This document shows positions 19,401-25,019 of a DNA stretch of 64,000 nucleotides, one piece after another; the first letter of the stretch is position 1; every line of letters starts with the position of its first letter. Location of the stretch: assembly GCA_043822065.1 (NCBI GenBank), contig JBDRCC010000006.1:1-64000 (forward strand), written 5' to 3'. Made by a program: the position numbers and the translations under genes. The stretch comes from JBDRCC01 sp043822065 [NCBI: archaeon] (lineage in GTDB: Archaea; Undinarchaeota; CAZHTU01). The notes below the pieces were generated by a model. The model was not told where the DNA came from. It was given only the letters and a program-made list of their open reading frames with translations, and did not search any database.

Positions 19401-20183
19401 CCGATATTCTCCGTGCCGCGCGAAGCCAACATCCTTGAGATTTTCCCAGTCGACGTGCGCGTCGCCAATATCGAGGGCGCGACGCTCCAGGACATAAAGC
19501 TTGAGTTAGTGGCGCCTGACGGCTGGACTGTTTCAGAGCCGCAGACATTCCAGACGCTCTCGCCAGGCGACTTCATAGACACCAGGTTCAAGGTTGCGAG
19601 CAAGGTATACGAGGCGCAGACTCCAGTGTCATTGACTTTCCTGATGACCTCCGGCGGCGAAACCGTGCTTACAAAGGAGGTTGAGCTCCAGGTGAATGTG
19701 CCTGACTTCCTGGTCGTGCCAGACCCGAAGATTCTCCTGGAAGGCAAGGGTCAGCTGAGGGTGTACACAATAATCAACAGCGACAGGTATGAGGGCGAGG
19801 ACCTGTCCATTGAAATGAACCTCAACGACCGCGGCAGCACAATCCTGACTGACGTGTACCGCCCGCAGGTAACCAAGGGCCTGACAATCAAGTACCAGGA
19901 CTACTCCCTCACAACTCCGCTGGAAGACAAGGACTACAAGGTCAAGGCAGTAATGTACCTCAGGGGCATACCTGTGGGCAGCTCCGAGACTTCCGTTGAC
20001 CTGTCCAACATCGTGCCTGCGAAAGTTGCGATAAGCGCCCCGACGACAGTGCTTGTGGGTGTGTTTGCCGGATTTGCTGTGCTGCTCTTGCTAGCATACG
20101 GTGCGATGAAGCGCGGCTACCTTGACAAACTCATTGCGTCATTTGGCAGGCTCCGCGAGCTTAGGAAGCCGATATACAGCTAA
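7461..20183 (+). CDS. Giant TM-anchored surface protein (4240 aa): propellers, Ig-like repeats, Cys-rich modules
   Basis: Signal peptide 1-29. In order: residues 30-415, BNR-like propeller repeats (GNVHVAW ... EIYYKKL); Cys module 1; a second propeller-like region to about 950; Ig/cadherin-like domains of the PPVI ... DPDGD type alternating with Cys modules 2-5; a VCBS-like propeller (about 2430-2770); three He_PIG-like domains; Cys module 6; a seven-bladed FG-GAP propeller (about 3300-3655) with DxDxDG-type calcium loops in each blade; a Cys cluster ending DYDC; an acidic linker; a PGF-pre-PGF-like domain; a NEW3-like domain; and a TM helix near residue 4200 with a 30-residue basic tail. The frame is intact over 12.7 kb. 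The C-terminal layout matches the upstream 1199-residue protein, so they are probably paralogues. Likely roles are cell-cell or host adhesion or polymer binding (inference). The ligand is unknown. Confidence 0.85.
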   Translation: MGWSEHKSLLALLPIFLLLLLLAPPAAAASLGNVSWGNDTKLTSNTALSEYPVIATDQYGNVHVAWQDYRDVYGRIYYKKLDNTGTNLTGDVRVSDIVNYNALGPSLALDSSGNAHITWYDKRNGASGWFYDIYYTKINGATNATIVNDIYLTNTHLVYMYQPNYIPKRGVALDSSGNVHVVWGGDKRNTGEYYEIYYKKLDNTGSTLVPDTRLTNNPANHYSFSPSLAVDAAGNVHVAWNKYPYPWRTYYKKLDNTGGSLTGDIGVSNSSSFHSYFPSIAVDAAGNVHVAWYDTRDSYSRIYYKKLNSAGTNLTGDVRVSDIVNYNALGPSLALDSSGNVHVAWHDARTGRNEIYYKKLNTTGGNLTGDVRLTTKTGSYASLYPALTVDASDNIHLTWQDNRDGNYEIYYKRGTQGPPPPPLEVPLFDAECPGGYLRRDIDQDLLCSNNATNCVSTNTGTGALFYQPSQEPPYLTNKPNGTTNVYYCYKGYWSNDPFNNKLTYAINPSPADISYWDSFTVPASVKGGDPGNEKIYLYNASLAVTEYGRDALLSKESSNIVDNWDLSTSASALDRGVFGGSDIIFVGGATYGQAYIAPYLYSGGALTPKANVLMDVYGASNIKLNDLKVADINGNKILVTGSRKLPNANASFFLASYGYNSAGEGTFTPAYTFYRDEGAGNDGGNAIAVYDFGGSKKILVAGYGSNLAGSGNTDAVLWDLATNGDTITFEDVKYINSGRDDEAYDVVVGNFSGTPVIFAVGTTDLTAFIQAYTYSGGSLVAKNYAFPDFSAGRDVFLAAAVMNIRGEDKIVVTGYSEPSPGASIYDLLIAAYSYNLTTDTITEDGRLTLDRGGTEIGKGIDSFTLGGMPMLAVTGGDVNVNTNQSDMVIRVFSYLHGSFTLKTMLQENLTSSDRDIGSDILASNDGVLKFFETGDISLFDGDIFKDKYAYRLHLYNYSIPHYAGTTIRIGNAILSDGKMLGDFGATRVYNLSLPLLDYVSSSGAACTMLYCDVPINVTKGMGYRVNFDTLAMGYNTPPVITSPSDYVLYDNACAGLPLVVPINTTDVDGDAITFSLVLVSPPAPVVTLSETGVLTFLAQPAQAGIYTIIVRATDEHGLSDPVLSQRTLTFMTGVCPGQSAGNYTCPNCTGGNSSGWGEGGVANNETIGYGCIKQICRWDYAGGDFCICMNDTDSCVHVNSTGMAQFYQETASVPPFPTITALWYDGYEPDDFVCHDGRWSADPLHNFDTYARDSFLAAGSHESARILVPKNALLTNATLDVRVVAWSTTGGENRVDLDIGSDGVVDYSVVKNNLNISSRQRLYVTQVLQNYLDNICAADPCTIPLNVTMQDAGYVEFDVNFIEYNRPPVIDAPIPNQTALVGVPFLLNLFAYDYEDSATFVMRTDQEGVVGPLSASWDFAGDRYYHSGLISFTPALGQKGEYVVWVTAEDNHLRNASSDTTTFNLNIVSETICSSDADCVSGICNYDWDGQKFCSDARDICVTNNDTASVINIFKVPSKSYPPFATNVADVDYGTQNYGYPYVCYNGWWSEDPFQSQLTFSDIGFASAGSDNTTAVLIPSGVQILGAMMGVVSNVTSASINFGADGTTEFTGIAENYTELNIAAALNAYLACAAAECTIPIDVQSSSGGNVILYALRAEYNHPPELLNVANLTAVVNQPFAYQVLASDPDGDALSFDDTSSLPAKYGVLSNGSYEWANTDLQDVGTYSVNITVVDQHGMRASAEFTLRITSDTVCAKDTDCLSGYCRNDWDGDKFCALNGTKCVSNNYHQQGELENFDSQGLFPADAVDADIAGYRCNIGHWSEDPLGHNSDTFDSHTFPSPGDYSGIAIKLPPYSSIINSPPPAIWTDSDVAGAITIGNYLPHTISAGYHEHAIGPDLADYLSQNCAPEAYCTIPVTVHANASGTIDVDNLKIRLNWPPYWDPYPPNLTTAEDTPIFFQINAEDLNVGDSISYSANNSQGFPDAVWYDNGTEWTPPADFYGPWRLTLYATDGYAPVPAYITIYVTPVNDCPVVANIPNVTILESSFSNSTTLDSYVTDPDNTMDQISWAYSGNVHLNVSIDPAAPRRVTLAPLTRWSDEWNPETITFTASDGACSSNQSIGVRVIPVNYMPTITDIPDVTFYEDSYNESILLDDYIDDPETPDALISWTASGGVYVTLGLTASRFAHISATPHWSGTETLTLTATDGQYNVSDSLAVTVLPVDDAPVLRPYGEQTAYIQRVFQSSVVALDPDVPPDVLTFTDNTSLFVINPSTGSISFTPTMEQMGSYPVEICVSDSTNLTDCLQTVFHIKSSILCDRDMDCESGYCRQDIDGEKYCAHNSTVCVVGNYTSVTFVGSQPLFTTDVSDGVGDPYRCINGYWSQDPFKSSSTSKTKASSITYDQLDPQWFFMERVLKEDAGTIIGPTDSHFVDFDDSNGVDVLFTDTLGGAVTLLRQEGINNRIANFSERTLFFGLANPFGLMAWSHEYDGDYDDLLFEEINSTTFRWFENTGDNQNFIEHVISDSLTSPVIPADTHIQQFGSTVRFVTFHQNGELVIWEGNHLANNTMVPRVLMSLEPDPAGLMRRNNIYRLDFNHAGSQDDYVVARQNNISWYENDGTDSFTEHPIAGSGIVDGVVYDMVVTDFNLDNKYDVVFATASKLAWLENDGDGTFTTHQIATQGHSMYGIPKNIVVQDILGRAICTSCAYYDLVLATDTALYLYANADNSIFTSFKITDSHPPVLSYEIDAMQLGSNYVDIGMTYYSEHKVSVWENMRREALLGAGEATSFRIPKNALLTSAKVDVTSTVQYEGQGNKPLTAEIDIGGDGQNVSTWTDQLKGLDFTQAKSPWTIDFTSELQSILTNCTADAGVCTVPITVSAEGAGGVVLDKLRIVYGANQPPFFLPIQDQLLNVGEQLTLLVHAVDPEGSQVNITDNSPLFNAEMLNKTTGRIVFNATPEHAGAIYTIGLTAKDPEGLTATASFKIIVVAQNRPPVITPILDQVGFENVTFHLFVLASDPDGDPITFADNTSLFEIGATGLIEFIPQRADVGEHYIMVSAADQYGLAAYEDFKLTIRRINNPPVLSPIPDLVAVPGQEFYYKVTATDPDGDPLAFTDNSTIFNISAGGIINFTATDANLGEHPTEISVSDGQYSDKEQFRLKVQSISYCVKDSDCVSGYCRHDWDAEKFCSANSTACVSNYETGAVKSYPSGSLFDTDTADKDGEGYRCSLGHWSEDPFSTKDTFSKIAFSHSGYDTSTQIKLPRGVTISDARLLTEAYSAMSIDVGVDGTEEYTSRYENLIAGSGGQFGSALAAAGDVNRDGYADILIGASHGNTAYLYFGSKTGATAKDSISLTKLSGFFGASVASVGDIDGNNLIDFIVGAPGNNSAYIYLTYPNLRYKDHEFRLSAQTGDFGAAVSGAGDVNSDNFKDFIVGAPAANKAYVYYGVYKSVSTQPAVNLTGPAGFGSALAAAGDINNDGYDDIAVSAPDSKKVFIYYGSSAGILADSYQELSGEGLFGSSVASAGDANGDGFSDLIIGDPFSNKAYIYYGNATMLAQPTILQKLSGFFGSTVFSAGDVNNDGYGDVIISAYQTEKLYVYFGSANGIDPSSEVIIDKATIGAFGEAISPGGDINYDGFDDIIFGFPLNNEVYVYYLNSEGVDLGTPIEIVDIKGALQANVDSCSQDVCTVPVKITSGFPRNVTVDSLRIVYSVPGETIVIEQNATAKLPEGAGCTSPESCLTGTCVICGSTGHCSVRNYLVGDGCCQAGEDGANSPADCCKTGDGVCTSNCQLFQDYDCLVAEEEEEVFQNEILLQFSSLPKDGIRSKVITKKYIDLTSFAIDVRNDLQDVSFRIKSYRALDEPFVKPEGIPDAPGLVYRYFSITPYDIGNADIDTIALTLKVAKDWIAANNIDESKITVYEYANSWVPLTTGYLTSDLNFAYYATSLESLSYFAISGGEPGITEAGKVPAEVDKGARLTLPIFSVPREANILEIFPVDVRVANIEGATLQDIKLELVAPDGWTVSEPQTFQTLSPGDFIDTRFKVASKVYEAQTPVSLTFLMTSGGETVLTKEVELQVNVPDFLVVPDPKILLEGKGQLRVYTIINSDRYEGEDLSIEMNLNDRGSTILTDVYRPQVTKGLTIKYQDYSLTTPLEDKDYKVKAVMYLRGIPVGSSETSVDLSNIVPAKVAISAPTTVLVGVFAGFAVLLLLAYGAMKRGYLDKLIASFGRLRELRKPIYS
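7711..7801 (+). repeat. 91-bp exact direct repeat, copy 1
   Basis: Identical over 91 bases to 8389-8479, 678 bp apart and in frame, inside the N-terminal propeller of the giant protein. It encodes GTNLTGDVRVSDIVNY and following residues. DNA-level identity points to recent duplication or gene conversion of propeller blades. Confidence 0.85.
8389..8479 (+). repeat. 91-bp exact direct repeat, copy 2
   Basis: Second copy of the repeat at 7711-7801. The flanking blade sequences differ, so the identity is confined to this block. Confidence 0.85.
8753..8954 (+). repeat. Cys-rich module 1 of giant protein
   Basis: Divergent copy: ECPGGYLRRDIDQDLLC, then NCVS, then YYCYKGYWSNDPF. It keeps the terminal W-S-x-D-P-F but lacks the first two cysteines of the canonical copies. 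Confidence 0.7.
10971..11192 (+). repeat. Cys-rich module 2 of giant protein
   Basis: GCIKQICRWDYAGGDFC, SCVH, then FVCHDGRWSADPL. It sits between two Ig-like domains and follows a Cys/Gly linker. Confidence 0.7.
11877..12122 (+). repeat. Cys-rich module 3 of giant protein
   Basis: Canonical copy: CSSDADCVSGICNYDWDG, KFC, ICVT, then YVCYNGWWSEDPF. Confidence 0.75.
12725..12941 (+). repeat. Cys-rich module 4 of giant protein
   Basis: Canonical copy: CAKDTDCLSGYCRNDWDG, KFC, KCVS, then YRCNIGHWSEDPL. Confidence 0.75.
14409..14618 (+). repeat. Cys-rich module 5 of giant protein
   Basis: Canonical copy: CDRDMDCESGYCRQDIDG, KYC, VCVV, then YRCINGYWSQDPF. It is placed just before the VCBS-like propeller. 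Confidence 0.75.
16959..17171 (+). repeat. Cys-rich module 6 of giant protein
   Basis: Canonical copy: CVKDSDCVSGYCRHDWDA, KFC, ACVS, then YRCSLGHWSEDPF. It directly precedes the seven-bladed FG-GAP propeller. Confidence 0.75.
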
Positions 20184-20241
20184 GAAACCAGGCTGAAACC
20201 AAAAGATTATATACTGTCTTTCTATATATCCCTCGAGGAAT

Positions 20242-20508
20242 ATGGTATACGTCTTTGGCATAGATATGCCCATAATGGAGCTACTTCTTGTATATGCTGT
20301 CCTCTCTGGGATAAGCCTTCTTGTGCTTGTGTATGAGATCTTCAAGCTGAAATCCCTGCTGCTTACCGAGAAGAAGGCGCTGACCGAGTTTGAGACGGAT
20401 ATAAACCGGTTTGAAGCCGAGGAAAAGAAGCTAGAGGAAGAGGAAAGAAAGCTTGCAGAGGAAGAGGCAAGGCTTGCCCAGGACGAAGCCGCCCTTGAAG
20501 AGGCTTAA
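20242..20508 (+). CDS. Small membrane-anchored coiled-coil protein
   Basis: 88 residues: one N-terminal hydrophobic helix (about residues 10-33) followed by about 50 residues of Glu/Lys/Ala/Leu heptads, a cytoplasmic or extracellular coiled coil. A TATA-like GATTATATAC lies about 30 nt before the ATG and a weak GAGGA is adjacent. It follows the giant surface gene by 58 bp on the same strand but has its own promoter. The family is not recognised; low complexity makes homology uncertain. Confidence 0.6.
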   Translation: MVYVFGIDMPIMELLLVYAVLSGISLLVLVYEIFKLKSLLLTEKKALTEFETDINRFEAEEKKLEEEERKLAEEEARLAQDEAALEEA

Positions 20509-20574
20509 GCCTAGCTGCTTTGGCAGTCCAACCCAGAAGCAAAATTAAATAAAGCCATCTAGCATTCCTCCGTT

Positions 20575-21825
20575 ATGGATGCGCTAATACTTGCCGCAGG
20601 CAAAGGGGAGCGGATGTGGCCCCTGACTGACACCCGCCCGAAAGTCCTGCTTCCTGCAGCCGGAAAGACATTTCTTGAGTGGAATATTCTCGCCCTGAAA
20701 GAGGCAGGAATCCGCTCCGCAGTCATAATCGTCTCTGACGACCGGATAGAAAAGGCGCTTGGAAAATCCTGTTATGGCGTACGGCTGCAGTATGTCCTGC
20801 AGTCCCCGCCTGCGGGCACAGGGGACGCCGTGCTCAAGGCAGAGGGCAAGGTCAAGCCGCCGTTCCTCTGCATAAACGGGGACAGCCTCGTAAACGGCAA
20901 GGAGGTCTCAAGGATAATCGCCAGGCACAAGGCGTCAGGCAAGAACGTCCTCGGAGTCATGAAAGTGGACGACATATCCCAATTTGGGGAGATACTCTTC
21001 TCCGACACAGGATTGGTCAGCGAAATCCGCGAAAAGCCGCCCGCTCCAACGAGCTCTTTTGCGTCATGCGGCATATATGCCTTCACAAAGGAGGTATTCT
21101 CCGCGCTAAAGAGGATAAAAAAATCCCCCCGTGGCGAATACGAGCTCACCGACGCGCTTCAGCTGCTGGCTGACGAAAAAAAGCTATACTCCGTCAAGGT
21201 AGCCTTCTGGAAGCACCTGTCATACCCCTGGGACCTTCTTGAAATCAACGAGCAGATATTATCCTCACTCAAGACAAAGGTCAACGGGACCGTCGAGAAG
21301 GGGGCGACTTTGAAGGGCGCGGTCTACGTGGGCAAAGGCGCACTTGTGAAATCCGGGGCGTACATCGAGGGTCCAGCCTACATAGGCGAAAATGCGACAG
21401 TGGGGCCCAACTGCTTCATCCGCAAATCAACTTCGCTCGGCAGCGGCGTCCGCATCGGAAACGCAGTTGAGATAAAAAATTCCATAATCATGGACAACAC
21501 CTATATCTCCCACCTTACATACGTCGGCGACTCAGTCATAGGCTCCAACTGCAATCTCGGCGCCGGGACAGTCTGCGCAAACCTCCGCCTCGACAACGGC
21601 ACCTGTAAGGCCCCAGTAAAGGGCAAGCTCATCGACAGCAGGCGCAGAAAGCTCGGGCTAATAATGGGGGACAACTCCCAGACCGGCATACACTCCGTTA
21701 TAAACCCTGGAAAATTCATCGGGTCAAACTCAATAGTGGCTCCCGGCGTCCAAGTGACCAAAAACATCCCGTCCAATTCCTTTGTTTCAGTGACGCAGAA
21801 TTTGGAGGTGAAAGAATGCTCATAG
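20575..21825 (+). CDS. Bifunctional sugar-1-phosphate nucleotidylyltransferase/acetyltransferase (GlmU-like)
   Basis: 416 residues. The N-terminal nucleotidyltransferase domain carries LILAAGKGERMWPLTDTRPK, the NTP-binding signature. From about residue 245 there are hexapeptide repeats of a left-handed beta-helix (VYVGKGA, YIGENATVGP, IGSNCNLGAGT). This matches archaeal enzymes that make UDP- or dTDP-activated sugars such as UDP-GlcNAc, with the helix domain acetylating an amino sugar. It would supply precursors for N-glycans on the many sequon-rich surface proteins nearby (inference). AT-rich AAATTAAATAAA lies about 30 nt upstream of the ATG. Its 3' end overlaps the next gene by 10 bp. Confidence 0.8.
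   Translation: MDALILAAGKGERMWPLTDTRPKVLLPAAGKTFLEWNILALKEAGIRSAVIIVSDDRIEKALGKSCYGVRLQYVLQSPPAGTGDAVLKAEGKVKPPFLCINGDSLVNGKEVSRIIARHKASGKNVLGVMKVDDISQFGEILFSDTGLVSEIREKPPAPTSSFASCGIYAFTKEVFSALKRIKKSPRGEYELTDALQLLADEKKLYSVKVAFWKHLSYPWDLLEINEQILSSLKTKVNGTVEKGATLKGAVYVGKGALVKSGAYIEGPAYIGENATVGPNCFIRKSTSLGSGVRIGNAVEIKNSIIMDNTYISHLTYVGDSVIGSNCNLGAGTVCANLRLDNGTCKAPVKGKLIDSRRRKLGLIMGDNSQTGIHSVINPGKFIGSNSIVAPGVQVTKNIPSNSFVSVTQNLEVKECS
21804..21810 (+). promoter_or_regulatory. Strong Shine-Dalgarno site of tmk
   Basis: GGAGGTG ends 5 nt before the ATG at 21816, inside the end of the preceding gene. It fixes the start of thymidylate kinase and shows that internal operon genes use SD initiation here. 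Confidence 0.75.
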
Positions 21826-22400
21826 CAATAGAGGGCATTGACGGCTCCGGCAAGGGGACTCAGTGCGAACTTCTGAAAAAATGGCTGAAGAAAGAGGGTT
21901 ACGATGTTGTTGTGACTGCTGAGCCGACGCGGGGATATGTCGGGCAGCTAATCCGGAAGATATTGCGGAACGACCTCGACGTTGACCCAAAATCCCTGGC
22001 TCTGCTGTTCACAGCAGACAGGTTTGAGCACCAGGTAAAGGTGCTTGAGAAGCTTAAGGACCAGATAGTGATAACCGACAGGTATTCCCTGAGCACGTAT
22101 GCATACCAGGCAGCGCAGGGCGTGCCAGTCAGCTACCTGGAGAAGATACATGCCGGCATAATGAAGCCAGACCTCCAGATACTCCTGGACGTCAAGCCGG
22201 AGAATGCCGTAAAGCGCCTAAGGACAAACCACAAGTTTGAGAAGCCGGACTTCCTGAAGCGCGTCCGGAGGAAATACCTTGAGCTTGCTGACGAGGACAC
22301 ATATGTCGTCTCCAGCGAGAAGAAGGTGCAGGACACATTCAAGGACATACAGAAAATAGTGAGGAACTACCTTAAACGCAGGTATCAATCTAAAAAATGA
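21816..22400 (+). CDS. tmk: Thymidylate kinase
   Basis: 194 residues. The P-loop G-I-D-G-S-G-K-G-T is at residues 7-15. The DRY-type motif (ITDRYSLSTYAYQ) and the LID region (RLRTNHKFEKPDF) are present. The enzyme phosphorylates dTMP to dTDP in cytoplasmic nucleotide metabolism. Length matches the family. Start is set by the GGAGGTG site. It overlaps both neighbours (10 bp upstream, 4 bp ATGA downstream), so it forms an operon with the nucleotidyltransferase and tRNA endonuclease genes. Confidence 0.92.
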   Translation: MLIAIEGIDGSGKGTQCELLKKWLKKEGYDVVVTAEPTRGYVGQLIRKILRNDLDVDPKSLALLFTADRFEHQVKVLEKLKDQIVITDRYSLSTYAYQAAQGVPVSYLEKIHAGIMKPDLQILLDVKPENAVKRLRTNHKFEKPDFLKRVRRKYLELADEDTYVVSSEKKVQDTFKDIQKIVRNYLKRRYQSKK

Positions 22401-22927
22401 GCGAAAAAGCCGCCAGCGCCCTCCTTAGCACGGACAGGGCCATAGTCTTTGACGAGAAGGATGCGAGCAGGATTTGGAACAAGGGCCACTTTGGCGAGTA
22501 CCACGGCGGAAACCTTGAGCTTTCCATGCTCGAGGCGCTTTTCCTCATGGAGCAGGGGCGGCTTGCGCTCACTGACGGTGCAGGGAAGGAAATAAGCTAC
22601 AAGCAGCTTTACACGGACTGCACAAAAAAGTACGAAAACTTTGTTTCAACCTTCGACGCCTACAAGGACCTGCGCGCGCGGGGCTACATCGTCAAGACAG
22701 GCTTCAAGTTTGGCGCGCACTTCAGGCTTTACCCGAAGGGCACAAACCCTGGCGAGGGGCACAGCGACTTTCTTGTCAACGTCCTTTCGGAGGAGTACCC
22801 ATTCTCCCTGCAGGATTTGTCCAGGTCGGTCCGCCTTTCCCACAGCGTGAAAAAGAAGATATGGTACGCCGTTGTTGATTCAGAGGGTGACCTGACCTAC
22901 TATGAAATCGTCAGGGTCAAGCCTTAG
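22397..22927 (+). CDS. endA: tRNA-splicing endonuclease
   Basis: 176 residues, the size of the homotetrameric (alpha4) archaeal enzyme. The C-terminal catalytic domain has YIVKTGFKFGAHFRLY (catalytic Tyr), GEGHSDFLV (catalytic His) and the Lys in SHSVKKKIWYAVV, the full triad. The N-terminal half is the structural domain. It cuts bulge-helix-bulge introns from pre-tRNA and pre-rRNA. Its ATG overlaps the tmk stop (ATGA), so it is co-translated. DPANN lineages such as ARMAN often have a longer epsilon2 form; this one is the standard short form. Confidence 0.92.
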   Translation: MSEKAASALLSTDRAIVFDEKDASRIWNKGHFGEYHGGNLELSMLEALFLMEQGRLALTDGAGKEISYKQLYTDCTKKYENFVSTFDAYKDLRARGYIVKTGFKFGAHFRLYPKGTNPGEGHSDFLVNVLSEEYPFSLQDLSRSVRLSHSVKKKIWYAVVDSEGDLTYYEIVRVKP

Positions 22928-22932
22928 CCGCC

Positions 22933-23361
22933 TTAATACGCCTTGAAGTCCTTCACTACCCCGCTCGCCTGTTTTAGGTTGTCAACCGAGAACGCTATCT
23001 GCCCCCTGTTGTTCTCCTTGTTTTTCCCAAGCAGGTAGACTGACTCGACGTTAACCCCCGCCTCGGCAAGCTTTCCCGCGACCTTGGCGAGCTCCCCCGG
23101 CCTGTCTATGAGCTCAAGCACCATTATGTCGCTCTCGGTAAAATTTATGTTGTTTTTCTGGAGCGCGTTTCTCGTGGTCGAAAGGTCGTCAGTGACAACC
23201 TTGATTAAGCCGTTCTTCGGCTTCCCCTCCGCAGGGAGCTCGAAGGCGCAAACCGCTTCGGTGGCAATCGCCTTTATGTTCACCGCGCTTTTGGCGAGGC
23301 ATCCGGTTACCTCCGCCAATGAACCAATCTTGTTTTTAACTATAATATTGAATTGCTTCAT
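22933..23361 (-). CDS. Tandem ACT-domain protein
   Basis: 142 residues made of two ACT-like halves: residues 1-70 (KNKIGSLAEVTGCLAKSAVNI) and about 72-140 (DRPGELAKVAGKLAEAGVNV). Both have the Gly at the ligand-binding turn. Stand-alone double-ACT proteins bind amino acids and are probably regulatory; no catalytic domain is attached. A TATA-like TATATAAG is about 27 nt before the ATG. It is convergent with the tRNA endonuclease gene (5-bp gap). Its amino acid ligand cannot be read from sequence. Confidence 0.8.
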   Translation of the reverse strand: MKQFNIIVKNKIGSLAEVTGCLAKSAVNIKAIATEAVCAFELPAEGKPKNGLIKVVTDDLSTTRNALQKNNINFTESDIMVLELIDRPGELAKVAGKLAEAGVNVESVYLLGKNKENNRGQIAFSVDNLKQASGVVKDFKAY

Positions 23362-23400
23362 ACCCAGTATTACGCGCTTGAGGCTTATATACCTTGGGCG

Positions 23401-24189
23401 TTATGGGAGGTGCATCAGCCAGTAGGCCACCTTTATCCCAAAAGCAGCCCCCATAATGGCAATCTGCCGGCCAAGCCGGTATTCCCTCAGCTTTCCGCTT
23501 AGCAGGAGGGCAAGCCACACCAAGAAGAGGTAGGGCGGCACTATCGACAGCAGGTGGACGCTCTTGTGCGTCCAGGCGCCGAGCGCTATCCCCGCAATCT
23601 CGTCAAAGCCGGTTATGAAACCCGTGATGTAGACCAGGAACCTGTCCCGCAGGTCTAACTCGTTGAAAGCCAGCATTATGGCCATGAGAAATAATAGGTT
23701 CATGCCGTACTCAAGGCTGAACCCTGAATAAAACACGTCAAACATGAACAGCATCAAAATCGTCCCAAACGCCAGCAGGCGGAAATTTATCTGCTGCAGG
23801 GTCTTTTCCTTTAGGTGCGCCCAGAAGTTCTCGGCTGCCCAGTATATTATCCCATACCCTGGCAAGAGGAATATCGGGACGCTAAAATAGTCGACAAAAG
23901 TGTACTCGAAGAGGCCTAGCCACACCCCCACTATCTCGTGCGTGAAGCCAACCACGGACGCCATCACCAGGAATATTCTTCCAAGGCGGTCTGAGTTCCT
24001 CCAAAATATGACCCATAACACAACCAGCATCGAAAACATGACTTCCTCATAGCCGTTGACATACAGCCCGAGGGAAAGCATTATCATGAGGACGGAGAAG
24101 ACCATGAAATGCCAGGGCTCCTCGAAGAACTTGCGCTCCCTGGGGGCTGGCTGCCCGAGCAGCTCCCAGATATGCTTCTCACGTATCAT
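23401..24189 (-). CDS. Polytopic membrane protein of unknown function
   Basis: 262 residues with about eight hydrophobic segments. Conserved-looking motifs inside the membrane include HEIVGVWLGLFEYT and GFDEIAGIALGAWTH, two internally similar E-x-x-G-x-x-x-G-x-(F/W) elements that suggest a duplicated fold. This pattern recalls carotenoid-biosynthesis/DUF2878-like membrane proteins, but that link is weak. A TATA-like element about 28 nt before the ATG is shared in a divergent region with the asparagine-synthase-like gene. Confidence 0.6.
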   Translation of the reverse strand: MIREKHIWELLGQPAPRERKFFEEPWHFMVFSVLMIMLSLGLYVNGYEEVMFSMLVVLWVIFWRNSDRLGRIFLVMASVVGFTHEIVGVWLGLFEYTFVDYFSVPIFLLPGYGIIYWAAENFWAHLKEKTLQQINFRLLAFGTILMLFMFDVFYSGFSLEYGMNLLFLMAIMLAFNELDLRDRFLVYITGFITGFDEIAGIALGAWTHKSVHLLSIVPPYLFLVWLALLLSGKLREYRLGRQIAIMGAAFGIKVAYWLMHLP

Positions 24190-24260
24190 GCATAGCCAAA
24201 TCCAGCCAATTGTTAAATAATTTGCGAACTTATTTATCCTTTAGAGGAGTAGTCCCCTGT

Positions 24261-25019
24261 ATGCCGGCAGACAAATTCAAAGAAAGCGCAAAAACTCTCC
24301 TTTCCCTCCTAGAAAAGAGCGCCGCTTCCTGTTCGGAAGGGCTCACGCGGGCGTCGCTTGCCTTTTCCGGCGGACTCGATTCCGCAATCTTTGCGGGCAT
24401 ACTCCGCAAGCGGATTGGGCTTGAGCTTGTTGCAACCGGGGTAGCCGGCTCCTATGACCTCTCAAATGCGGCATCAGCCGCCTCGCAGCTTGGCATGCCC
24501 CTCAAACAGATAGTTCTGACAAAGGAGCAGATATGGGCTGCTGCGGATGCGGTTTCCAGGATTATAACGCCCGCGAATCGGCTGAACGTCGAAATTGCTG
24601 TCCCCTTCTACATACTGTCCAAACAGATAACTACCCGGCACCTCTTTGCAGGACAGGGCGCGGATGAGCTCTTTGGAGGGTACTCGCGCTACACGCGCTC
24701 CAAAAACGCTCTTAGGGACATGGACGCTGACACTTCCGCGCTCCCCTTGGTTATAAACCGCAGGGAAGCCCGCGTCTGCAATAAATTCGGGGTCGAACTG
24801 CTCCTTCCATACTTGGGCAAGGAGCTGGCACTTTATGCCCTGAGCCTGCCTGTCGAGTACAGAATCTCAGGCGAAAACCGGAAAGCAGTCCTTAGGGAAG
24901 CCGGCCGGCTTTTGGGTCTGCCGCCTGCCATTACAAACCAAAAGAAGAAGGCAATGCAGTACGGCTCTGGAATCTCCAAGGCGCTGCGGGGCTACTGGAC
25001 TGCTAATTCTGCATTATGA
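24261..25019 (+). CDS. Asparagine synthase-like PP-loop ATPase lacking the glutaminase domain
   Basis: About 252 residues. The PP-loop SGGLDS starts near residue 36 and GQGADELFGGYSRY, the asparagine-synthetase C-terminal signature, follows. The N-terminal class II glutamine amidotransferase domain of AsnB (about 200 residues) is absent. The protein may therefore use free ammonia or a partner amidotransferase, or act as an AsnB-like ligase on another substrate. I chose the ATG at 24261 because CTTATTTATC lies about 28 nt upstream; an upstream in-frame ATG at 24210 precedes that promoter. Its 3' end overlaps the convergent lipoprotein gene. Confidence 0.75.
   Translation: MPADKFKESAKTLLSLLEKSAASCSEGLTRASLAFSGGLDSAIFAGILRKRIGLELVATGVAGSYDLSNAASAASQLGMPLKQIVLTKEQIWAAADAVSRIITPANRLNVEIAVPFYILSKQITTRHLFAGQGADELFGGYSRYTRSKNALRDMDADTSALPLVINRREARVCNKFGVELLLPYLGKELALYALSLPVEYRISGENRKAVLREAGRLLGLPPAITNQKKKAMQYGSGISKALRGYWTANSAL

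Noticed and set aside
3813-20183. PGF-CTERM archaeosortase signal on the giant surface proteins
   Set aside because: The C-termini have a TM helix and basic tail but no P-G-F motif before the helix.
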